12,189 nucleotides of DNA from Flavobacteriia bacterium (lineage in GTDB: Bacteria; Bacteroidota; Bacteroidia; Flavobacteriales; Schleiferiaceae), in assembly GCA_949516455.1 (NCBI GenBank), contig CATILC010000254.1, positions 1 to 12,189 on the forward strand, in the 5' to 3' direction. This document shows, piece by piece, positions 8,072 through 12,189 of this stretch (its first letter is position 1; each line of letters begins with the position of its first letter). Made by a program: the position numbers and the translations under genes. The notes beneath the pieces are model-generated. The model made no database searches. It was not told the origin of the DNA and was given only the letters and a program-made list of their open reading frames with translations.

Positions 8072-8694
8072 CCTTCCTGCCCTGACTTGTACAATACAGG
8101 GTTCAGACTGGGATCGTTGTACATCTTCATCTGCCGATAGACCTTCATGATGCGCTGTCCGGAATAAATATCCTCAAGCAACTGAGCAATGGAACGGGTG
8201 AGATCTTCCTGCTGAACCATGAGAACGGCAAGCTTCTGCCGGCACTTCTCCCTGTGGGCCGCATTGGCATCTTTGCGATCGGCCTCCTCCTTCATGTGGA
8301 AGATCTTCAAAGCGAGTATGGACAAACGATCCATGGCCCAGGCTGGGCTTTCTGTATTGAGACGGGCATCCGCATTGGGCTCCACCTCCTGAAACCTTTC
8401 GAGGTACCGATCATCCAGCTGCTCCACCATATCTGTACGCGCCTGATTGCTTGCATCGATCCTTCGCTTGAAGGAAAGCGCTTCATCAGGGTCGATATCC
8501 GTCCTCCGTATCTCGTCTTCCAGATGCCATTGGACGGTATCGATCCAGCACTTGGAATAGATCAGCCCCTGAAAACCATCCGGCCCCATGGGCTCATCAG
8601 CATCGATGTCATTGGTCTTGTGGTAGTCGGTAATGCAACGACGAAAGGTCTCATTGCATGCTTCCACTTCATTCAAGAATGCTTCGAATTTCAT
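8068..8694 (-). CDS. DUF4254 domain protein
   Basis: This is a 208-residue soluble, charged, probably all-helical protein that I recognise as DUF4254 (MKFEAFLNEVEACN start, DGFQGLIYSKCWIDTVQWHL, DEIRRTDIDPDEA, and a C-terminal helix around IYSGQRIMKVYRQMKMYNDP). Its biochemical function is not known to me. There is no signal peptide or membrane span. The frame is open much further upstream, to 9066, but the ATG at 8694-8692 overlaps the TGA of the aminotransferase gene in a classic ATGA arrangement, which decides the start. It also overlaps the GT9 start by 4 bp. From memory, DUF4254 genes often sit beside GT9 genes in Bacteroidota, so a role in surface glycan assembly is a reasonable guess but is not shown by the sequence. 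Confidence 0.87.
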   Translation of the reverse strand: MKFEAFLNEVEACNETFRRCITDYHKTNDIDADEPMGPDGFQGLIYSKCWIDTVQWHLEDEIRRTDIDPDEALSFKRRIDASNQARTDMVEQLDDRYLERFQEVEPNADARLNTESPAWAMDRLSILALKIFHMKEEADRKDANAAHREKCRQKLAVLMVQQEDLTRSIAQLLEDIYSGQRIMKVYRQMKMYNDPSLNPVLYKSGQEG

Positions 8695-9878
8695 CCGGCC
8701 AAAACTTTTTTGATGCGATCCATGGCTTGCACGAGTTGCTCTTCGGAGGCTGCATAGGAGATGCGTAATGAATTTGGACTGCCAAAGGCGCCGCCCGGTA
8801 CCAAGCCGACATGCGCTTCTTCCAAAAGCAACATGCACAGGTCGCTGGCATTCTGAATCTCTCTGCCCGCGACGCGTTGGCCGAACCAGGCACGAACATC
8901 TGGGAACAAGTAGAAAGCACCTCCCGGAATGTGGTTGACCCAGCCCGGGATGTCCTTGCATTTTTCGAGCACGAGATCCCTTCTCTTTCGGAAGGAATCC
9001 TTCATGTAGGCCACCTTGGATGGATCCGCCTTGAGGGCTGTAATGGCTGCCCGCTGGGCAATGCAATTGGGCGCCGAGGTGATCTGACCTTGCAACTTCT
9101 CACATGCCTGCGCCACTTCTTTGGCCGCAGCCATATAGCCCAGACGCCAACCTGTCATGGCAAAGCCTTTGCTCAAACCATTCACAGTGATCACCCGGTC
9201 CTTGATCGCGTCGATCCGCCCCAGACTGAAGTGCGTGCCTTCGAAGCGAATGAGTTCATAGATCTCGTCCGAGACCACATACAGATCGGGGTGTTTTTCA
9301 ATAACAGCCGCGATCGCCCGCAATTCGGATTCATCGTATACCGCCCCACTGGGATTGCATGGATTGCTGAATATGAGCAGGCGGGAACGTTCTGAAATGC
9401 AGTCTTCCAACTGTTGGGCCGTGAATTTATAGCCCTGCTCGACAGTGGTCTGGATATATCTGGGGATTCCTTCGGCCATCCTGACCATTTCCCGATAACT
9501 CACCCAATAGGGTACGGGCAGGATCACTTCATCCCCTGGATCGACCAGCGCCATGGCGATGTTCCAAAGGCTTTGCTTTGCTCCGGTCGAACAAACGATC
9601 TGGGAAGGCTCGAAGGACAACTGATTGTCTCGCTGCAATTTTTCGGCAATGGCCTCTTTGAGCTCTGCATAACCACCTATGGGCGTGTAGCTCGAGTAAT
9701 TCTGTTCTATGGCTTGAACAGCCGCATCCTTTATGAAATCTGGCGTGGAGAAGTCCGGTTCCCCAAGACTGAGGCTGATGACTTCAACCCCTCGAGCCGC
9801 CATTTCCCTGCTTTTTCGGGCCATAGCGATGGTGGCTGATTCCTCCATGGCCTGAATGCGTGCAGCGATGTCCGACAT
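8691..9878 (-). CDS. PLP-dependent class I/II aminotransferase (aspartate aminotransferase-like)
   Basis: This is a 395-residue fold-type I aminotransferase of subgroup Ib, the usual aspartate (or broader-specificity) aminotransferase of Bacteroidota. It should move the amino group of aspartate or glutamate to a 2-oxo acid in the cytoplasm. Landmarks: LSLGEPDF (about 37-43), PIGGYAELKEAIAEKL (66-81), IFSNPCNPSG (Asn172 stacking and binding PLP), VVSDEIYE (Asp204 on the pyridine nitrogen, Tyr207), TVNGLSKGFAMTGWRLGY (Schiff-base Lys237, Arg245), and NSLRISYA (Arg372, substrate carboxylate). Length and motif order are normal and every catalytic residue is present. It is the first gene of the overlapping operon with DUF4254, GT9 and trkH, and has a good promoter 20 bp upstream. 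Substrate range cannot be fixed from sequence alone. Confidence 0.94.
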   Translation of the reverse strand: MSDIAARIQAMEESATIAMARKSREMAARGVEVISLSLGEPDFSTPDFIKDAAVQAIEQNYSSYTPIGGYAELKEAIAEKLQRDNQLSFEPSQIVCSTGAKQSLWNIAMALVDPGDEVILPVPYWVSYREMVRMAEGIPRYIQTTVEQGYKFTAQQLEDCISERSRLLIFSNPCNPSGAVYDESELRAIAAVIEKHPDLYVVSDEIYELIRFEGTHFSLGRIDAIKDRVITVNGLSKGFAMTGWRLGYMAAAKEVAQACEKLQGQITSAPNCIAQRAAITALKADPSKVAYMKDSFRKRRDLVLEKCKDIPGWVNHIPGGAFYLFPDVRAWFGQRVAGREIQNASDLCMLLLEEAHVGLVPGGAFGSPNSLRISYAASEEQLVQAMDRIKKVLAG

Positions 9879-9897
9879 ATGCGTTTGGATAGAGCCC

Positions 9898-9926
9898 CAA
9901 ATCTATTCAAAAGCCAGAAGAGCAAT
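9898..9926 (-). promoter_or_regulatory. Predicted Bacteroidota sigma-ABfr-type promoter of the aminotransferase operon
   Basis: Read on the minus strand, there is an ATTG (9926-9923) as the -33 element, a 17-bp spacer, and TAGATTTG (9905-9898), a perfect match to the TAnnTTTG -7 element of Bacteroidota. The start codon at 9878 is 20 bp further on, leaving a short leader as is common in this phylum. The element match is direct; activity is inferred. Confidence 0.55.
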
Positions 9927-9970
9927 GAAGCATCCAATTGCGATATTTACACTCCGTCAACAGGCGATCT

Positions 9971-10492
9971 ATGGAAAACTTGCTGGAGATCCTGAAGTAT
10001 GCCCTGCCCTCTGTTCTGGTGATCCTCATCACCTATGTGATGCTGAGCAACTTCATGAACAATGAGGAAAAGAGGCGAAGCTTTCTTTTGCGCAGGGAGA
10101 CCCGAAAAACGAGCATGTCCCACAAGCTCAACGCCTATGAAAGACTCTCTTTGTTCCTTGAACGCATCACGCCCAGCAGCCTGCTTGTGCGGGTACCGGC
10201 GCAAAATCTTCTGGTGAAGGAATACCACCGTCTCTTGCTTCAAAGCATTCGCAGCGAATTTGAACACAATCTGTCGCAGCAGATCTACGTATCCGATCCT
10301 GTTTGGCAACAAGTCGTACTTGCGAAAAACGCCACCATCGGGATCATCAACAAATTAGTACAGGAGTGCCCGCCCGATGCCCCAGCCTCTGATCTCAGTA
10401 CAAAAGTCCTTAACCATACCATGGAGATGGACCGATTTCCCACCCAACAGGCGCTGACCATACTGAAGGCAGAGTTGCGCAAAGAACTTTAA
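9971..10492 (+). CDS. Conserved small membrane-anchored protein (possibly DUF7935)
   Basis: This is a 173-residue protein with one N-terminal membrane span (about residues 9-28, YALPSVLVILITYVMLSNFM). A very basic stretch follows (EEKRR, LLRRETRK), which favours a cytoplasmic C-terminal domain. The rest is helical and charged (NAYERLSLFLERITPSSLL, then QSIRSEFEHNLSQQIYVSD). It resembles a conserved Bacteroidota family of unknown function that I tentatively recall as DUF7935; the name is from memory and unchecked. The frame is open upstream to a TTG at 9938, but the ATG at 9971 starts right before the membrane helix and is preferred. The CDGSH iron-sulfur gene starts 3 bp after its stop, so the two are very likely co-transcribed. 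No function can be assigned. Confidence 0.8.
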   Translation: MENLLEILKYALPSVLVILITYVMLSNFMNNEEKRRSFLLRRETRKTSMSHKLNAYERLSLFLERITPSSLLVRVPAQNLLVKEYHRLLLQSIRSEFEHNLSQQIYVSDPVWQQVVLAKNATIGIINKLVQECPPDAPASDLSTKVLNHTMEMDRFPTQQALTILKAELRKEL

Positions 10493-10495
10493 GTC

Positions 10496-10699
10496 ATGAG
10501 TGAAGAAAGCAATGAGCAACTGGTGCGGATCTTCCGCAAACCCACAGGACCCATCCGGGTAGAAGGGCCCGTGGACCTGACCGATACTGAGGGAAACAAG
10601 ATCCCGCATCCGCCGGCTTTCTCCCTTTGTGGATGTGGCCTTTCGCAGCGGATGCCCTTTTGTGATTCAAGCCACAAGAACGAAGGGCAAAAAGCCTGA
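10496..10699 (+). CDS. CDGSH-type iron-sulfur domain protein (variant CDSSH)
   Basis: This is a 67-residue protein with one CDGSH (mitoNEET-like) domain, expected to bind a [2Fe-2S] cluster with three Cys and one His. The motif reads CGCGLSQRMPFCDSSH, fitting C-x-C-x2-S-x3-P-x-C-D-x-S-H, with ligands Cys45, Cys47, Cys56 and His60. The usual Gly after Asp is Ser here. The N-terminal part (RIFRKPTGPIRVEGPVDLTD) matches the common beta strands ahead of the cluster site. There is no signal peptide or membrane span, so it should be cytoplasmic, unlike eukaryotic mitoNEET. It is translated directly after the small membrane protein (3-bp gap), so that protein could be a partner. The role is probably redox or cluster transfer, inferred from the family only. 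Confidence 0.9.
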   Translation: MSEESNEQLVRIFRKPTGPIRVEGPVDLTDTEGNKIPHPPAFSLCGCGLSQRMPFCDSSHKNEGQKA

Positions 10700-10729
10700 A
10701 TAAAAGACCGCAGCCGCCATCTTCTTCTC

Positions 10730-10737
10730 TATTTTTG
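10730..10737 (+). promoter_or_regulatory. Predicted -7 promoter element of pdhB
   Basis: TATTTTTG followed by C is a perfect match to the Bacteroidota -7 consensus TAnnTTTG(C). It lies 14 bp before the pdhB ATG at 10752, giving a very short leader. I see no convincing TTG -33 element at the expected distance, so confidence is moderate. It would make pdhB independent of the CDGSH gene just upstream. Confidence 0.45.
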
Positions 10738-10751
10738 CCCTTTAATTTTTC

Positions 10752-11738
10752 ATGAAGATGCGTACCATTCAGTTTCGTGAAGCCGTCGCTGAGGCGATGA
10801 GTGAAGAAATGAGGAGAGATCCCAATGTCATCCTCATGGGCGAAGAAGTGGCCGAATACAACGGAGCCTACAAGGCGTCCAAAGGCATGTTGGATGAGTT
10901 CGGTCCCGAACGCGTATTGGATACGCCCATTTCCGAATTGGGTTTTGCTGGCATCGGTGTTGGAGCCGCAATGAATGGCCTTCGTCCGATCGTAGAGTTC
11001 ATGACCTTCAATTTTTCCATGGTGGCCATCGACCAGATCGTGAACAACGCAGCCAAGATGTATCAGATGAGCGGTGGGCAATTCAATGTGCCCATGGTCT
11101 TCCGCGGACCCACAGCCTCCGCCGGTCAACTGGCAGCGACCCACTCACAGGCCTTTGAGAGCTGGTATGCCAACTGCCCCGGATTGAAAGTGGTGGTCCT
11201 GGCCGATCCGTATGATGCCAAAGGCCTGCTTAAATCGGCCATCCGCGACGACGATCCAGTACTAGTCATGGAGTCTGAGCAGATGTACGGCGACAAAGGG
11301 GAAGTACCCGAAGAAGAGTATCTGCTGCCTATAGGGAAAGCAGCCGTGAAGCGCGAGGGAACTGATGTGACCCTTGTGTCCTTCGGCAAGATCCTCAAGA
11401 CGGCATTTGCCGCCGCTGAAGAGTTGGAAAAAGAGGGAATCTCTTGCGAAGTCATCGATCTGCGGAGTGTGCGCCCGATCGACTACGATACCATCATCGA
11501 GTCGGTCAAAAAGACCAACCGCATGGTGGTCGTTGAAGAAGCCTGGCCTCTAGGAGCCATTGCTTCAGAACTCACCTATATGGTGCAGAAGAAGGCTTTC
11601 GATTATTTGGATTCTCCGGTGGTCCGGGTCAATACGGCGGATACGCCCATGGGCTACTCACCTGTTTTCGTTGAAGAATTCCTTCCCAATCCGAAGCGGG
11701 TGATCGACGCCGTAAAGAGCGTCACCTACACTGGCTGA
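10752..11738 (+). CDS. pdhB: Pyruvate dehydrogenase E1 component, beta subunit
   Basis: This is a 328-residue transketolase-type beta subunit of the alpha2beta2 E1 enzyme. E1 decarboxylates pyruvate with thiamine diphosphate and hands the acetyl group to lipoyl-E2, linking glycolysis to the TCA cycle. Domain order is normal: pyrimidine-binding domain (about 1-180) with MGEEVAEYNGAYKASKGM, DTPISELGFAGIGVGAA (Glu62, the conserved ThDP-activating Glu) and GPTASAGQLAATHSQAFESW (His131); then the C-terminal transketolase domain (about 195-325) with DLRSVRPIDYDTI and EEAWPLGAIASEL. The start could be Met1 or Met3; Met1 is used. The alpha subunit, E2 and E3 are not nearby. From memory, a separate pdhB locus is common in Flavobacteriia. 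Its own promoter element lies upstream. A branched-chain oxo-acid E1 beta is the main alternative, but overall similarity favours PdhB. Confidence 0.93.
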   Translation: MKMRTIQFREAVAEAMSEEMRRDPNVILMGEEVAEYNGAYKASKGMLDEFGPERVLDTPISELGFAGIGVGAAMNGLRPIVEFMTFNFSMVAIDQIVNNAAKMYQMSGGQFNVPMVFRGPTASAGQLAATHSQAFESWYANCPGLKVVVLADPYDAKGLLKSAIRDDDPVLVMESEQMYGDKGEVPEEEYLLPIGKAAVKREGTDVTLVSFGKILKTAFAAAEELEKEGISCEVIDLRSVRPIDYDTIIESVKKTNRMVVVEEAWPLGAIASELTYMVQKKAFDYLDSPVVRVNTADTPMGYSPVFVEEFLPNPKRVIDAVKSVTYTG

Positions 11739-11752
11739 GGGTTCAAGAACGA

Positions 11753-11784
11753 ATTGTTCAATCAATAGAATCGCCTTACTTTAG
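11753..11784 (+). promoter_or_regulatory. Possible promoter of the initiator tRNA gene
   Basis: ATTG (11753-11756), a 20-bp spacer and TACTTTAG (11777-11784, one mismatch to TAnnTTTG) lie between pdhB and the tRNA. The spacing is in the range expected for Bacteroidota promoters. Transcription would start about 25-30 nt before the tRNA. A 5-bp hairpin (CCGCT/AGCGG, 11789-11805) lies in the leader. Confidence 0.4.
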
Positions 11785-11818
11785 CGCTCCGCTAAAAACG
11801 AGCGGTTAAAATATTCAT

Positions 11819-11877
<59 letters not shown>

Positions 11878-11891
<14 letters not shown>

Positions 11892-12052
11892 CTAGCCAAA
11901 AGCCTGGACAAACGTCCGGGCTTTTTTTATGGAGCGAAGGAAAGCTTGCTTTCTCTTCAAGCGACAGAAAAAAGGACGTGTTGCGAAGCCAACACAAGTT
12001 TTTGGCTTGATGCCCCCCTGCCCATGGTCCGCGAGCGCAACGCCGCGAGCAA
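11878..12052 (+). repeat. Tandem repeat unit, copy 1 (tRNA 3' tail plus hairpin array, 175 bp)
   Basis: The unit begins inside the tRNA at the 3' half of the T stem (TCCTGTCCCCGCTACTAGCC). It continues with the terminator hairpin and an ATG directly after the T tract. Further inverted repeats are GAAAGC-TT-GCTTTC (11940-11953), GTGTTG-CGAAGC-CAACAC (11978-11995), AGCCAAAA (11894-11901) against TTTTGGCT (12000-12007), and TCAAGC (11957-11962) against GCTTGA (12005-12010). A GC-rich segment (12014-12052) with GCGAGC twice closes it. The next copy starts at once. This accounts for all of the roughly 300 bp of gene-free sequence after the tRNA together with copy 2. Open frames across it are short and low in credibility. 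Confidence 0.92.
11901..11928 (+). terminator. Intrinsic terminator behind the initiator tRNA
   Basis: A 9-bp stem AGCCTGGAC (11901-11909) pairs with GTCCGGGCT (11914-11922), with one T-G wobble and loop AAAC. It is followed by a run of seven T (11922-11928). It lies 9 nt after the tRNA discriminator base, and upstream AAA extends the possible pairing with the T tract. Confidence 0.85.
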
Positions 12053-12189
12053 TCCTGTCCCCGCTACTAGCCAAAAGCCTGGGCAAACGTCCGGGCTTTT
12101 TTTATGGAGCGAAGGAAAGCTTGCTTTCTCTTCAAGCAACAGAAAAAAAGGACGTGTTGCGAAGCCAACACAGGTTTTTGGCTTGATGC
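12053..12189 (+). repeat. Tandem repeat unit, copy 2 (cut by window end)
   Basis: This direct repeat of copy 1 begins with a second copy of the tRNA-fMet 3' tail and runs to the window edge. Against copy 1 there are three substitutions (A11908 to G12083, G11963 to A12138, A11997 to G12173) and one extra A in the poly-A run (6 A to 7 A near 12143-12149). All else is identical over 137 nt. The tRNA tail copy has no tRNA body in front of it, so it cannot be a tRNA gene. Confidence 0.93.
12076..12103 (+). terminator. Second copy of the terminator hairpin
   Basis: AGCCTGGGC (12076-12084) pairs with GTCCGGGCT (12089-12097), loop AAAC, then seven T in all (12097-12103). The single difference from copy 1 turns an A-T pair into a G-T wobble, so the stem is kept. 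It lies in the repeat and no gene precedes it, so its termination role here is uncertain. Confidence 0.7.

Noticed and set aside
8695..9066. Upstream extension of the DUF4254 frame on the minus strand.
   Set aside because: It lies inside the aminotransferase gene in another frame. The ATGA overlap at 8691-8694 gives a convincing start and the extension looks non-coding.
10494..11144. A 216-codon minus-strand frame.
   Set aside because: It is antisense to the CDGSH gene and to pdhB, both supported by clear motifs.
10752..11738. Branched-chain 2-oxo acid dehydrogenase or transketolase C-terminal half.
   Set aside because: Length and motif details (DTPISELGFAGIGVGAA, RGPTASAGQLAATHSQ) fit pyruvate dehydrogenase E1 beta better, though final proof needs phylogeny.

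Overview
The window reads as a chromosomal segment of a Bacteroidota bacterium, most likely near Flavobacteriales. The evidence is a lipoprotein form of TamA (TamL type), a stand-alone pyruvate dehydrogenase E1 beta gene, DUF4254 next to a family 9 glycosyltransferase, promoters of the TAnnTTTG type, and no clear Shine-Dalgarno sites. Base composition looks moderately high for the phylum (by eye about 50% G+C). Most of the window is ordinary core genome. No integrase, transposase, CRISPR array or phage gene was seen.

Layout. (1) Positions 1-4483, all on the minus strand: tamL-like outer-membrane assembly lipoprotein, then a secreted M28 zinc peptidase joined to it by a TAATG stop/start overlap, then a stand-alone response-regulator receiver protein, then the N-terminal part of an exported, probably outer-membrane beta-barrel protein cut by the window edge. 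(2) Positions 4514-5236, plus strand: a SpoU/TrmH-type RNA 2'-O-methyltransferase. It diverges from tamL across only 30 bp and runs tail-to-tail into the next operon, with overlapping stop codons. (3) Positions 5233-9878, minus strand: a four-gene operon in which each gene overlaps the next: PLP aminotransferase, DUF4254 protein, glycosyltransferase family 9, TrkH-type potassium transporter. A convincing Bacteroidota promoter lies just upstream of it. (4) Positions 9971-10699, plus strand: a small membrane-anchored protein followed 3 bp later by a CDGSH-type iron-sulfur protein with the variant motif CDSSH. (5) Positions 10752-11738, plus strand: pyruvate dehydrogenase E1 beta, with its own TATTTTTG promoter element. 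(6) Positions 11819-11891: the initiator tRNA-fMet (CAU), followed at once by a terminator hairpin.

The most unusual part is the right end. The last 14 nt of the tRNA gene, its terminator and further hairpin-rich sequence form a unit of about 175 bp that is repeated in tandem. Copy 1 is 11878-12052. Copy 2 starts at 12053 and is cut by the window end at 12189; over the visible stretch the copies differ by three substitutions and one inserted A. Each unit carries a copy of the tRNA 3' end, an intrinsic-terminator hairpin in which one change keeps pairing, and several shorter inverted repeats. It could be the non-coding remnant of a tRNA-associated mobile unit, or a structured repeat family that spreads behind tRNA genes. 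The window is too short to tell.

Functional themes: envelope assembly and surface glycans (tamL, GT9, DUF4254, partial barrel protein), peptide scavenging (M28), potassium uptake (trkH), central metabolism (aminotransferase, pdhB), and translation (RNA methyltransferase, initiator tRNA).
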